A stretch of DNA of 64,000 bases from Apostichopus japonicus (GCF_037975245.1 NC_092577.1:24733398-24797397), one strand, 5' to 3'; numbered from the stretch's first letter, positions 1 to 12,479 are shown. Notes: a model not told the origin generated them from the sequence alone. Translations and numbers: made by a program.

Positions 1-218
1 GAATGACGACGAATGACGACGAATGACGACGAATGACGACGAATGACGACGAATGACGACGAATGACGACGAATGACGACGAATGACGACGAATGACGAC
101 GAATGACGACGAATGACGACGAATGACGACGAATGACGACGAATGACGACGAATGACGACGAATGACGACGAATGACGACGAATGACGACGAATGACGAC
201 GAATGACGACGAATGACG
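1..218. repeat. Tandem satellite, 10-bp unit GAATGACGAC
   Basis: About 21.8 perfect head-to-tail copies of a 10-bp unit fill the left edge; the array breaks at GAATGACGGT and is likely to continue beyond the window. The 10-bp period keeps no reading frame. The near-zero divergence suggests recent expansion or ongoing homogenisation. Confidence 0.98.
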
Positions 219-671
219 GTGGTGTGTGAATATAGAATGATTAACGGAGTCGAGTAATCGGTTATCGGATTCCTGCGCAAAAATGATATGAGGAAAATCG
301 CATGTTACGTGGTTGCAGGGTTTTGGTGTAATTTACGGATAGAAACAACAGGGAAAGTTTTCTGTGTGAGAATGCGCTTGTGCTGTGCTTTTAACATTTA
401 CCTCTGTAGATTTATATAGAAAGATAACTGAAGTAATTGGTTTGAAACAATTCATATCGATGTTCACATAGATACTACGCGCACTGAGTGAACGCTTAAT
501 TATTTTATCTTTTAACACCGTTTTCTTATGTCATTGGTAAGTGCCATCATAATGAGCTACAATATAGGACGAGAATAAACTTATTTCATTTTTTTTAATT
601 CCTTTCCTCAAAGAAACCCATAGTATCCGTAATTGGGAAATATTTTCGATATTTGGTAATTTTTTTTAATT
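219..671. other. AT-rich non-coding stretch
   Basis: No supported gene, RNA or repeat was recognised here; short open frames are not conserved-looking and lack motifs. Confidence 0.6.
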
Positions 672-800
672 TCATTTGGGGCAAATGGACACACCGTGGG
701 GAGAAAAATTTAGTTTGTTGTACGGAGATTACGGTTAAATTTAATTACACCGTGGACACTAGCGCATTAAATGCAGTTCTTGAGACGTGTCAGCCTCTTT
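672..800. repeat. Dispersed repeat A, end fragment
   Basis: About 90 bp (GGGGCAAATGGACAC through TACACCGTGGACA) recur almost unchanged at 3175-3257, followed here by GAGACGTGTCAGCCTCTTTAA. That last motif also recurs near 1910, inverted near 2347, and again near 3345 and 7485, so this is one end of a dispersed element whose terminus contains an AAAGAGGCTGAC-type inverted repeat. Confidence 0.6.
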
Positions 801-2346
801 AATAGAGTGCGTCTGTTCAATTGATATTTGAGGATTGTGACGTGGCGTGTGTGATTTATTGTTATCAATTAATATTCTCTTATTTGTCATTCGGTTCTTT
901 GTTGCCTTTTGGGGGAAGTAAAGGATATGATATCTATAAAAGTAATGCTTTATCAGCTCTGAACTATCGCGATCGCTCTTTTTCAACATTATTCATTTAA
1001 TGAGCACTGTAGTAACTTGGAAATGTTATATTTGTTTGCTTTGTTGAAGTCGCTGTCAATTTTGACTACTGCCTTTTTTCATATCTCCTAATGTGCTGCT
1101 TCCAAGCTGTGTCATGTCTTTGGCGAGATAATTGCCTGACATGTATATGATTCGTTTCGCCCGGCCCATTTCTTGTATCCTTGGATCACTGTTTCATTTG
1201 ACGCCCTCTCTTTTTACACTCACTCTGTCAGGGTGCAACCATCAAGCTTCGCTGCGCAGTTTAAATAGTATGCCATTAGGCCGTTGTTGCAGGGCAAACA
1301 AGGCATATATATGTATATAATTTTTATGATACATATGATACAATTTTGGGGGGCAAAGTTGTGGCAAATTTTCCTTATTTTGAATTCATTTTCGTAATCT
1401 GGTAATGGCGAAATTAATTTATTCATTAATTTAGTCCGGAATTTTGATGTGAAATTGTTCATTGATTTTTTTGGATTGTTTGAAATGTGGCACAGCATTT
1501 TTTTTTGGTTCAATATTAATGAAATAACATTTTCAAAGTTGTTGCTTTCGTTTTCTTATACTGCAGGTTATGGACCTTATATTCTTCTGGTGCAATGCGG
1601 CAGTCTGCTTTCAAACAACTTGAGATGAAAGGAAGTGCACAAGATGAAAGAAATTTTGATTTTTCAGTCTATATACTTTCAACTAAGCAAGTTACGAAAT
1701 GGTACAATTCATGAAGAATGGTCGACGGAATGATTATATTATGCAATACAACATCCGCGCATTTATATTATTGTGTCCATGATGCATAGCAGCGGTGTAA
1801 TAAGGGGGCGCAGCTGCCCGGACTGTGCCCTACTCGGGCCCTTAAAGGGATTACGGATGGTACAGTGTATACGTCGTTATACTAAAGGGCACGAATTATA
1901 AATTGAATTTCTTGAAACGAGTCAACCTCTTTAATATCAATGGTCAATTTTTCATATACATGCTTGGCACTTTCAATATCATATATATACAGTATGTGTT
2001 TGGTATGTCTTCGTGACACTCTGGACTGCTGGCACAATTTTCGAATTACGATTAACGGAAAAGTGTACCCCTCCCGCTCACAGAAGAAATTGGCCTGATT
2101 AAAAGAGATCTTCGAGGCAGGTAGGATACTCTTATCCCATAAGAATATTTCTCTTTGTCCTGTTCTCTACTATGAATATGTGAACAATTTTGTGTCATTG
2201 GTGCTACTTTGTAATTCTTGTTATTTAATGTATGCATTTTCTAAAACCTATTAAAATTGTGATTGATGTAATCATAATGAGCACAACCTGGAAGTTGTGT
2301 TACTTCTTTGTGTAAGTGCTATTTTCTTTATGTGACGAAGCCTATT
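801..2346. other. AT-rich non-coding stretch with one repeat A end
   Basis: No gene is supported. Near 1905-1937 there is another copy of the repeat A terminal motif (CTTGAAACGAGTCAACCTCTTTAAT). The rest shows no coding signature or structure I can name. Confidence 0.55.
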
Positions 2347-3372
2347 ATTTAAAGAGGCTGACGCGTCTCATCAAAAATACCATAATTCGCCGTCTTAAAC
2401 TGTTGAACTTTTAAATGAGTCACATTCTGGAAAACGTCACGATGCACTGTTTCTTTCCCATTGGGAGTGTCAAGTTATGTTTTTGTAAAAACGTTATATT
2501 TGAATATTTTTTTGGGAATTTGTTCGGTTTTTCGTAAAACAAATTTGGGGAACTTAATAACAAAATAAGGCAAATTGCCACAAAAAACTGAACTCGTGCT
2601 GCTGTGCGTAACTCAGGCTGCTGCAAGGGTTGAGGTTGGTGCGTCCGCAACCCCATTCTACACCCTTGTATTTGGTCTCGTATCGTAATTTGTCTCTCTT
2701 TTGATAACTTTGACAGTAAATTGACATGATGATTTTCGGTTCTTTATTTGCGCTATTGTATTTCTACTTTTGGAATAGATTTATATTATTAGATCTTTAG
2801 ACTATTAGATATAACTGTATAAACGTCGAAACTTTCAGATATATTTTGGCGAATCTTTTTTGACTGTTTGAATGGTTCATTTGTATTGACGGGTTATTAT
2901 CATCATCAAGCGCCCCTGCCTTACGTGATACATTATATATAGCCAGGGAGATTCTGAAGTCAGGCTTACTATGTATAAGAGGTTTATTTTTCATCATACC
3001 TTGTGTTTTGTTCAAATTTGCAGTGCTTTTGTTGGCTTATCCTCGGCAGCTTTTCGACTGCGACAAATATCAAAATAATTTTTCCACAAACAACAAAAAT
3101 AGGGGGTAAGATGTTTCGGGATAGCTGAAGATGGCTTCTGTTATCGATTTATTTTTTATTTTATTTTTTAAATTTGGGGCAAATGGACACAAAATGGGGA
3201 AAAAAATTTAGTTTGTTGTACGGAGATTACGGTTAAATTTGATTACACCGTGGACATTTGCACAGTATGCAGTAGGCGTGATCTGTGATTGGTCAGTCGT
3301 TTACCAACTGAAGAATAGTGTTGGAAATAAAAATTGAATTTCTTAAGACGAGCCAGCATTTTTAAGTTTTAA
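2347..3372. mobile_element. Candidate non-autonomous TIR element (repeat A)
   Basis: The left edge reads TTTAAAGAGGCTGACGCGTC and the right edge, read in reverse complement, is a diverged version (CTTAAAAATGCTGGCTCGTC). The ~1.0-kb interior has no transposase frame and contains the 90-bp block shared with 672-766. Boundaries and target duplication are not certain; the two ends could belong to separate fragments. Confidence 0.35.
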
Positions 3373-3397
3373 TATTGGATACTTAACTTGCTTTGTA

Positions 3398-3583
3398 TTA
3401 TATATATATATATATATATACACATACATATACATATGTATTTATATATTTATTTATATATATATATACATATATATATATACATATATATACATATACA
3501 TACATATACATACATATATATACATATATATACATATATATACATATATAGACATAGACACAGACACACACACAGACACACAC

Positions 3584-3624
<41 letters not shown>

Positions 3625-3655
3625 ATGTAAATAAATATATATATATATCAATTTA
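3398..3655. repeat. (TA)n / (ACATAT)n / (ACACAG)n microsatellite
   Basis: A compound low-complexity array of TA dinucleotides, ACATAT hexamers and a short ACAC/ACAG segment. Tyr/Ile/His-rich open frames on both strands are artefacts of this repeat. Confidence 0.95.
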
Positions 3656-3909
3656 TCAATCAATATTCAATATTAGTCGGTTACATTGAGCGCGCACCCC
3701 AGTGTCGTTGTGATAGGGGCGGGGGAAGATGCCCCGTAGAGCTTTTTGGGGCGCCGAAGTGGTCACAGGGGCACCGAAATGGTCTCAGGACGCTAAAAAA
3801 TGACTAAAAATTTAGAATTCAAAAATATTATCAGACAAAGTCACTATCACAGCCCAGGGGGGGGGGACCTGTATAATGGCTTCCCCCTCTGTGAACAACC
3901 TCTCACAAC

Positions 3910-4297
3910 CAGTGGCGTATTCAGCTTTCCGTTCCAGAAATCATCGAAATACAAAAATGTTTACGAAGTTACTCCCCCCACCCATTGAATAAAGAAAGTT
4001 GGTGGAAATTCCCTTTAAAAAATAATGAAAAAACAAGTTTTTAAAAAATCAAAAGATTTTTGAATTTTTCCCTGCAAAAAAACGTCCAGCTATGACACTG
4101 GTTGAAGGTTACTACTATCTAGTAGGAGCGAGTTATGGTAATCACCTAAATTGGACGATATTTATCTTAAATGTCTTTATTTTTAACGTTTTCTGCCCGA
4201 GCCTCAATATAATTTATATCTCACTAAATAATGTTTTTCTGAAACATCCCGCCAGGGGGGCAAGTTGCCCCCTGAGCCCCATTGAAATACGCCACTG
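3910..4297. mobile_element. hAT-type MITE with perfect 8-bp TSD
   Basis: The left end starts CAGTGGCGTATTCAG and the right end finishes GAAATACGCCACTG, giving ~14-bp terminal inverted repeats. Identical 8-bp duplications CTCACAAC flank it (3902-3909 and 4298-4305). CAGTGGCG-type TIRs plus 8-bp TSDs are the hallmark of hAT elements. The 388-bp interior has no transposase, so it is non-autonomous. A second GCCACTG follows the right TSD directly. Confidence 0.88.
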
Positions 4298-4305
4298 CTC
4301 ACAAC

Positions 4306-4942
4306 GCCACTGCCCTACTCAAAAAAGTTACGGTACGCCATGACCAAATAGAAGTGTAGAAACGAGGGGTATCTATTTTAAAATGCGGCTGAACCCATAT
4401 AGCTTTTTTTGACATTTTATATTGGCTAACATTCTTAGAATCCACTAATCCATGAGGGTCACGGTGGAAGAAATCCGGGAAATTTGAGAAGAATATCAGA
4501 AGAAGTTGGGTTCATTTGAGGAGAAATCCGGAAAATCTGGAGCAAATTTCCCAAAAATTGAAAAGGACTTGCTAAAATTTTACATAATCTCATACAAAAT
4601 TCGATACATTTGAAAATTTTGAAGTTTACACACATGCCGGCACTACCTCCTTGAATTTCCTGGAAAAAAATGTAAAATTGCACGTTTTGAAAAGAAAGAG
4701 TTTCTTTTTGAAAATTCTTGAAAAACCTGTTAAAGTGCCTCTTAACAGGAAAACTGCACATGCATCAAGTTTAATCATTTAAACCTGTTACAAATATGTG
4801 CATTTCGAATCAATGCTTGTAATATTCAATACACGGGCGTTGGGTTTATTACCAAATGGCGTGATCTCTTCCTGGTGTATAGGTAACATTTTACCCATGG
4901 TTAATTATTGTCTTGCCGTCAACGTCATAACCTGCGCTAAGT
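4306..4942. other. Non-coding stretch
   Basis: No gene or named repeat is supported; a minus-strand open frame at 4459-4761 has no recognisable motif. Confidence 0.5.
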
Positions 4943-4984
4943 GGCACCATGGAGGTAAAAATCTGTTTTAACCTCCATGGTGCC
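4943..4984. repeat. Perfect 14-bp hairpin GGCACCATGGAGGT
   Basis: GGCACCATGGAGGT at 4943-4956 is perfectly inverted at 4971-4984 with a 14-nt loop. The arms are flanked by direct copies of GCTAAGT on both sides, so the unit may be a tiny foldback element. It lacks a T-run for a terminator, and function is unknown. Confidence 0.8.
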
Positions 4985-6169
4985 GCTAAGTCGATTTATT
5001 GGAAAGTGTCCCACCATACATCAAGTCCTTGTACGGTATGTCAGATTACTTAAACTGATAGTTTATCCATCTCCCTGGTTTAGCAATGTCACACCAGGGA
5101 TTTGATTTGAACACTAAGTCTCATTGTGACCATAACGTAAAAGAAGATACTGTCTTTAATCAATTAAGCATTCAGTGTTACATAGTGGTCTTCATAAAAA
5201 ATATGATAAATCATCTATAGCATATGTCATTTTTGGCACCTTTTACCTTGTGGTTTCTGGCTTGCCAACAGAATTGTTTATTGTCACGGATTCTTTTCAA
5301 GAGAGCAGTCGACAACGGTGTAAAGACGGACAGAGAGAGTATATGAGTTTCACAAGTTCACTATAATTGTTAACAAGAACAATAAAATTAATATTGGTTA
5401 CATAGAACAAAATAAATCCTCATTTTCTATATATATATCCTTTTAAACTTCCACTTTTATAATTCATATGGCTTTCTTTCTTATGGTCCTAGTTTTGTTC
5501 GTTGAGGGTTCTGTCAACGTTTATGGTTACTACACAAATGTTCTTTGTGAATGTTCCTTCTTTCTATATACGAGCGTCGGCCTTTTCCTATTTTCACGTT
5601 CTCTTTCTTTCCTCGTTCAAGCTTTAATTTAGTTTCTTCCCTGCCTCTTTTGCCATCTATAAAAGTACAATAAACACCGTAAAGTAATGAGTCCATGTTA
5701 TCTCAATGAAGGTGGAAATTGGTTTCTTTTGAACTAAAATTCTCAGCTAACATGTTATAATTAAACAAGAGCAACTTACGGTTTTGCTTTCGGTTCAAGA
5801 CCGAGATTGAAAAGAGAGAGCACGTGGCTTTACTGTTCTATTTATACCCGATGCCGACGGAATTCCGATACTCGTTAACCAAGAAATGATTACGTAATGC
5901 TTAAGGATGCACAAAACCATGGCTAAATAATTAGCATCCAATTAAATAAACACGTAAAGCAATCAATAAAATACTTGAGGGGGTTATCCCCGAACTGATT
6001 GTGACATTTATTGACCACAGTACCTTTTGAAGATCACCTTCATACATGCCCTCACCAGAGAGTAGGCTACAGTTGTCTTTCAGAAAAGCGAATGGGATTT
6101 TCTTAGTATAAAAAGTGCAAGATAGTAGGGTATAGTATTCTTTGGAAAACAGAGCAAATCCACTTTTGA
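4985..6169. other. Non-coding stretch
   Basis: No gene or named repeat recognised. Short frames such as 5175-5366 (+) and 5514-5696 (-) show no domain signature. Confidence 0.5.
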
Positions 6170-6261
6170 CGTGTAACTGAATACATGTAGTTTGGAGTTT
6201 AATTGCAATTAAACGTGTAACTGAATACATGTAGTTTGGAGTTTAATTGCAATTAAACTCC
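6170..6261. repeat. 44-bp tandem duplication with 24-bp palindrome
   Basis: Two identical 44-bp copies (6170-6213 and 6214-6257) run head to tail. Each ends in GTTTAATTGCAATTAAA; the second copy extends this to a perfect 24-nt palindrome at 6238-6261 centred on TTGCAA. Exact identity implies a recent duplication. Confidence 0.9.
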
Positions 6262-7483
6262 ACAACATCGTTGCTGGAAGGTAAACCTTGTTCCATCAAT
6301 TTTGTGTGCCCCGATTGAACAAAAGTTGCAGAGTACAACCCGGCAAACGATGACAGAGTTTTTTCTATCATTTTTAAACTATTTATTTCAGTTTTTGTGC
6401 CTTTTTGGACGTTTTTCAAAAGACGTCTGAAAAAATGTGGACGGTTATGCACGTTTGATGTTTAATGAACGTTTTCCACGAACGCGTTTAAAACCTTGTC
6501 AGAACGTGAAGAAGTACCATGATCTCCTATCACAACTCACTGATTTATGGGATGTTTTCCACAGAAGTTTTAAAACGTTTTCTCAATGTAGTTTCTAATA
6601 TAAAGACGTGGACCACCAATTTAGAGCTAATCAAAAATTAAAAGGACGTTCTGCTTGGAACGGATAGGAACAACTGAATGGTGGGGCTTTGGTGAGTGTT
6701 CTTTTTTTTTCAAATAAATTTTAAATAAATATTCTTTATATAATCGAAGATATATTTACCTACCTAAAATGAATATCACATTTCTTTAACCTCTCGCAAG
6801 AAATAAAGAAAACAATTATTTACTGCCTTCTAACTGCGAGCACAAAAAGGGCCAAAGAAACCTCAGGTGAAATCCAGTTAAATTTCTTTCACCTTAAAGA
6901 TAATATAGGCCTGTATAGGCTACTTTTCAAATGTCCAAATGATACTAGTAAAGAAAATTTAAGCGGGTCACTTTATAACCCCACGTTGGAAAATTCAAGT
7001 AATAGGTTGCAATAATGAAATCTGTATAGACATCATTATGATATAAAAATGTATGCCCTTCCTTCAAACTGCACCTGCCCTACGCGACGTGATGAACTGG
7101 AGGGGACAAACATATTTTCTTAATAGGAAAAGATCATATATTATTTTTCATATTCCGTAGTAAATTTTCAGATGGTTAAGAAAAAGAGATTACTGCATAT
7201 AAAAAGCAAAATCAAGTTAGATATATGTCAGTTTATCAAAATCTTTCTCTCCCGCCGTGCCCCTTTTATTCTCTGCACGCCCGTCTTTTTAAATGAAAAA
7301 GAAATTTGTTTCACTATTCATACGCTGTTTTGGGAGATGACTTTAATAACATGAAGCTGAAATTAATTGACAATTCACAAAGACCTTCATGTAAAATATT
7401 CAGGTAAGACATAAACTATAAGGAAATAGCAGTCTACTGTCCCACATATATTTCTAACGTTACTGACAATAGTTTATCTTAAA
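6262..7483. other. Non-coding stretch
   Basis: AT-rich; no supported gene, RNA or repeat. Confidence 0.5.
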
Positions 7484-7560
7484 AGAGCCTGGCTCGTGTC
7501 AAGAATTCAATATTAAACCTGAACACTATTCTCTCATTGGTATTCCATTGATCAATTACT
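7484..7560. repeat. Dispersed repeat A, end fragment (inverted)
   Basis: TTAAAAGAGCCTGGCTCGTG and the following ~55 bp match, in reverse complement, the right edge of the element at 3300-3372 (shared GAATAGTGTT and GAATTTCTTAAGACGAGCC). Confidence 0.5.
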
Positions 7561-8679
7561 GATGGGCACACTTTCATTATTCATCAATCGAAACTTATCG
7601 TGACATCACACAAAACGCGCTTCATTCTTCCCGCAATTTTACTTACTGAACTCCCATAAATCACAAAACTACGATCCACTTGACCTACTTATCACTCAAC
7701 GCTTCAAGGGCAAGGTTACTACAATATTGGCAGCACATGAGTCAAGACACCTAAAAAATCCTCTGGTAAAATATAAATGAAAATTTTTCATCTGTCCGCT
7801 GAAACCTTGAGTCATTTTTGAAGCTGCACTGGACGCGCATCGTTTTTTTTAAAGGATTCATAAGGGTAATTAGCATACGTAAACGTAATTTTCAGACAAA
7901 ATGGACAGAGAATACCATGCTAATATCAGTTGCCCTATACGAAAGCCGAGAAAGGATTGCATTCCGACATTAACTTAACTTTGGATTTTGCGAGGAGAGA
8001 TATTGATTTTACGAAGGGATTACACTGTGACCATGAATGTTAATCTTACATGAAAGAACAAAAGGAGCTTGCGACAGTAAAGTCAGGGACACCTCCCTGT
8101 TAAAGTGGTTAAATCTACTACTTAAAATTAGTTTGATTTTCACACACACTTATTTTTCAAAAACTTATGATCAATTCATACCCGTTTATCCGATTGAAAG
8201 GAAAATTACATAGTTTTCATATCGGTGCATTATTTTACATATTTTACTTATGTCAAGTAAATGTACCAGTGACATTGGAAAATGGGGGAGGGGGCGGGCA
8301 TCCCGGACGGGAATTTGCCATCAAAATTCCACGGTTAAATTCGAAAAACTTAAAGAAAGTCGAATATCTCACATGAAAGTGTTGTTAGTCATCAACTTCA
8401 TTTGTGTCACAATAAGCTCTGTGCCTTTTAGGCCATCAGCTGAAACTCAAAAAGAGGCTGTACAATCAGTTTCGTTCCAGCAACACTGGGTGTAGATTTT
8501 TAAAGCATTTTTGGGTAGTTCAATGCATCACAGACATTATAATTGGGTATGTTATATAGACATTAAGTGCTACGATGTTATGTATTAGGAACACATGTGC
8601 TAACGTTAGATTTAGTACAGTGGTGCATACATACCACTCTTTTCTTATATGTTTAATTACGACTGATATATTTTTGGTG
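7561..8679. other. Non-coding stretch
   Basis: No supported gene. A G-run near 8284-8297 and short frames without motifs are all that is visible. Confidence 0.5.
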
Positions 8680-8742
8680 TATAATACAGGGGTTATAATA
8701 CAGGTCAGGGTTATACCCTGTATAATACAGGTCAGGGTTACA
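8680..8742. repeat. Short direct repeats of ATAATACAGG(TCA)GGGTTA
   Basis: Three adjacent imperfect copies of TATAATACAGG followed by GGTTA lie here, a small local duplication in non-coding DNA. Confidence 0.7.
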
Positions 8743-10182
8743 AGAATGGTGGAAGAGGATTCTGGTCTAAGGGTCAGTGAGGGTTGTTTTCAGGCATTAC
8801 AAGTTGTGCCCCCCCCCCCTTCATTTTCCCCAAAATGGTAAAAAATCACATTTTCAACTTTGAAATATGAAATACAATTTTTGCACATTATAACTTAAGG
8901 GTTTTAATTATAAAAATGTACCACTTACAATAAACTCAGATATAATGCTTTGTAATAAATCAAATATTTTTAGATTTTCCCCCTATGTTATGAATGCATT
9001 TCGTCTGTGCATGTATGCGTAAATATACACATATAATGAAAAGTTCCTCTCCATAATTGTTAGACTCCCCATCCAAACTGTTTTACAAATGCGACCCCCT
9101 CCCCCTCTACTTTACATGTAGCTAAATCCCTAGTTACAATGAGATGTACCAATGCCCCAAGACCAGTGAGCTATTTCTTTTGTATAAATCAATATATAAG
9201 TTGGCACACTAAGACGTCATGGCATATCGTAGATGTGAAATAAAGTTATAGTCGGTATATATCCGTTACCTTAGTACTCTTTCTACAGTCTTCTGCAAAA
9301 CTAGGTACTTTCTGCATGTTACGGAAACGACATGTTTATAATTCGTATTCCTGCAAAAAGTGTTTCCAAGGGAGTTAACGTATAAAAGAAAAGATCGACA
9401 AGGTTTCGAATGGTATCTTGAATAATATTAGTTCTATATTCTACAAATAATATGAATAATAAAGGTGAATGGTACAAATAAGTGAATAACGAAGACAGTT
9501 ACCTTAAGCCCCAGATAGAAAGAAATAATGTATCTATTAAGACTGGGTCGATACACTCAATGGTGTAGTAGAGCTGGGCCTTTGCGATGATTCAAGATAC
9601 AGGTTCTTCATCAAAAGGCGCGGCGCGGAATTAATAAGTGATTAAAAGTTCATCCAAGGACAGCTGTACTAGTTATAACAGGATCCACTTCAATTCACTG
9701 CATGGAAGTCAGATATGGTATGGAAAAAGGAAAGTCCATTCCGTAGTAGAGGTGAAGATAATTAGATGAAATAAAAGTCACTAAAGATTTGAATATCCTT
9801 CAGTGAAAACTTCAACAGATGCACAAAACGTGTTAAGAATATGAATAAAACAGGTAACGAAATGTTACGGCAAAACAATAAAGAACTGTGATATTGGAAC
9901 AGGGTCAGGGGCGATGGTTCCCCAACAACAGTATATAAACCTGTGACTGGTTTCAGGACGCGGTATTTGCGTCATCGTCATCAGTAAATGTAGTCTGGTA
10001 GGTAGGGTAATCTACGTAAAACTACTAATAGTTAAAATGAATATATGAATAAGATCATGTTTTCTGGTTCCTTTAAGCTCTGGGGAACAAAATCATGACA
10101 ACATGACTTTGAAATAGTTAAACCCTCTTCACAAACTTCAAACTTGATTAAAATTTCACTAAGATATCAAGATTTAACACCA
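8743..10182. other. Non-coding stretch
   Basis: AT-rich DNA with a C-run at 8810-8819. I could not support any gene, RNA or named repeat. Confidence 0.5.
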
Positions 10183-10508
10183 TCACAGTTCATCCTCCAA
10201 ATCATCTTCCCCTGCATCAACAATCTCAACATCTTCTTGGAAGTTGCTGCAATTTCTATATTTACATTGGTCTGTACACGGTAGTTGTCTTAAAGGAAGA
10301 TGTTCCTGAATTTGCCGACTCTACAGCTACTGCTGACACACTGGGTCCAAGTGATTATAAGGTCATCATTTTCAAGTTTCCATCCATGTCCCTCTGGTGA
10401 GAGTGCATCAATCCTTTGCTGCAATGCCCTACTGTGAATAGCAGCCTGGTTGGTGCAGCGCTTAACATGCTGGATCAGAGCATCTTTTGTTGGTGGTAAA
10501 CTCTGCTC
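10183..10508 (-). pseudogene. C-terminal relic of a PIN/XPG-CXC transposon protein
   Basis: Reading the minus strand from 10508, an open frame begins LPPTKDALIQHV, then a basic R..NQAA segment and HGWKLEN. The same ordered motifs (LPPT, H..R..YQ, GWKLEN) occur near the end of the transposon protein at 14456-15235. A frameshift near 10330 moves the remaining part to another frame, where a Cys-rich stretch (PCTDQCKYRNCSN) and an acidic tail ending DLEDEL precede a stop at 10183. This corresponds to the CXC zinc cluster and acidic terminus of the same family. It is too diverged to be a simple duplicate of the neighbouring element. With 11506-12034 it probably represents the two ends of one decayed, internally deleted copy, though the two pieces could be unrelated insertions. 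Confidence 0.7.
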
Positions 10509-11505
10509 TTAGGAGGAGATGAACAGAACACCTTGTACCATGAAATTGGATATTTTTGAGTCTCACATTTTATGATGGGGTACCAATATAATTACAATTC
10601 AGCTAGAAATATGTTGCAAATTACTTTAATAATTTCAATGGAAAGATTAACCTCATATTGCATCTCAAAGCGTTTAGAGAATTTGTTAATTTTCCTTGGG
10701 GGAGGACCCCCATATTCCAAAAGTCCTAGATCCACCCCTGAACACTCAATGAACCACACATTGAAGAGAGTACTTTACCTTTCAAGATCTGTATGTCTTC
10801 CTTGTCAAGAATTGTATCTAGTTTCTTCAACATAGAGAGCGGTACCTCACTTCAATGGCAACACGGTCTTTTCCTCTAATATTCATAAAATCTGGCCTCT
10901 TTTTTTCCGCTCTGCTGCCTGTCGAAGCAATACTTTAAGAAAATGAAATAAAAAAGCAAATTGTTTTGCATTTTCTGTTGATCAAAATGTAAGTTTGAAC
11001 AAATAAGAACTAAGACAATTTTATTTATATACCATGTGATCTGCTCATCTTCTATGGACAAAGAAAGACATTCAAATTTAGCAAACCAGTGTCATGCAAG
11101 ACAAGAATTAAAACAGGCTTTTTTTGACAGTACAGTACATTATATCTTAATGTTATGGTTTAAATTATACAATGGTAGATTATATCTGTTACTACTAATA
11201 AAGGAGACAGATACTTGTTCATTTTGGTAAAGCTAGACAGGCTGACCATAAGACCTTGCTAACCTAACCTTATTGCACCTTTGTTACACTTATTTTTCGA
11301 ACTAATATAATATCTCTATTATTCAAATAAAGGGCCACAGTAAGAAAACTATGAAGCTAGTGCCCCGGATGAAGAATTTGAAACAAATTTCCGTTCCTAC
11401 CACCTTATAACAAAACAAATCAGATGACCATGCCACTAATTATATTATGTTCAGGTCCAACACTGTGACCTTGGATTCTATCCCTCAAGAGCTATTGATC
11501 TTGCA
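10509..11505. other. Non-coding stretch between two transposon relics
   Basis: No middle domains of the flanking relics were recognised, so the DDE-like and nuclease regions seem deleted. Short frames here lack motifs. Confidence 0.5.
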
Positions 11506-12034
11506 TTATGCAACTTCTCTTAACACTTCAACTATGCCACAGAAGTACAAGTAGAGTCGTGTAGTATGCTTAGGCTGCTGCAGCTTGTCCTGCACCCGTT
11601 TGCAACGCCGAGTAATGTATTGTTTCTTTTCCCACATATAATAAATTGAACAGGCAATACACCAGAGCTTCTGCTTGGTTTCCTCGATCTTTTCCGTCAA
11701 TTCTTCGTTTAAAATCATATGGGGTCTCCTCTGGTACTGTCCGTTTTCTTGCAGCAATGTGCTTGCTATCAATGAACCGCCTGTAACACTTATCGTGGAA
11801 CCCCATCATACTATGCTGTTGAACACACACTTGATCGTAGTAGGCCATCAGTAGTACGGCGATATCACTGTCTCCGCCGCTGAGATTAAGCCAATCTTTA
11901 GCGCAGGAAGTATCTTTAGTACATCGTTTATTCGTCAGTGCCTTGACTGCTTCAAATTTTACAGATTCAATGTGCACTGAGCACTGTAGATTTCCGTGTG
12001 TCGGAGACTGACTAGCGCCCGTGGGAGCCGCCAT
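11506..12034 (-). pseudogene. N-terminal Cys/His-rich exon of a transposon-type protein
   Basis: A frame from an ATG at 12034 starts MAAPTGASQSP and carries scattered cysteines followed by GFHDKCYRRFIDSKHI, an H..C....F arrangement like the YHAQCSVNF cluster in the transposon protein N-terminus at 18046-18858. After about residue 110 the frame becomes implausible, while the overlapping frame ending at 11506 continues naturally (IEETKQKLWCIAC.IYY, then a basic helix). I infer a one-base frameshift near 11720. The ATG lies downstream of CGGCTCCCACGGGCGC-rich DNA, unlike its AT-rich surroundings. The function is inferred only from architecture: probably a zinc-binding N-terminal domain of the family whose C-terminus remains at 10183-10508. 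Confidence 0.5.
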
Positions 12035-12479
12035 GTTTGTTGTTTTCTACAAAGATTGCACACAGAAATCATGGCTCATTGGACAATTCATATCACATGG
12101 TACAGATATCTCACTGGCGCACAACTTTTGAACGTAAAACGGCAGGTTTCTTAACATACGCAATAAAAAATATAGTTCAATCTTTCGAGCGGAATTGCCA
12201 AAAAACTGCATGGAAAGTACATGCAGAACTTTTGGATCATTAATATTAGTTAATTTATGTATTCAATGCTGTAGAGAAATTTTAGACCCGCAGTTGCTGG
12301 AACGAAACAAGCGAATTTCGACCTTCAGCTGATGGCCTATTTTTCAAAATCAACGTTGTTGCATCTTCCAATATGGATACAAAGGTTTCAGTGTGTCTGT
12401 GTGTGCATATGTGACACTTGCTTCGGTACACTGTAACTCAAGAACGGAAAGTTGGACTTAACTCAAACTTGGTATGTAG
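12035..12479. other. Non-coding stretch
   Basis: No supported gene; the last ~100 bp (GTGTCTGTGTGTGCATATG onward) grade into the repeat block that follows. Confidence 0.5.

Noticed and set aside
1-218. CRISPR-like array
   Set aside because: Unit of 10 bp with no spacers; plain satellite in a eukaryotic context.
3388-3663. Tyr/Ile-rich open frames on both strands
   Set aside because: Entirely explained by the TA/CATA microsatellite.
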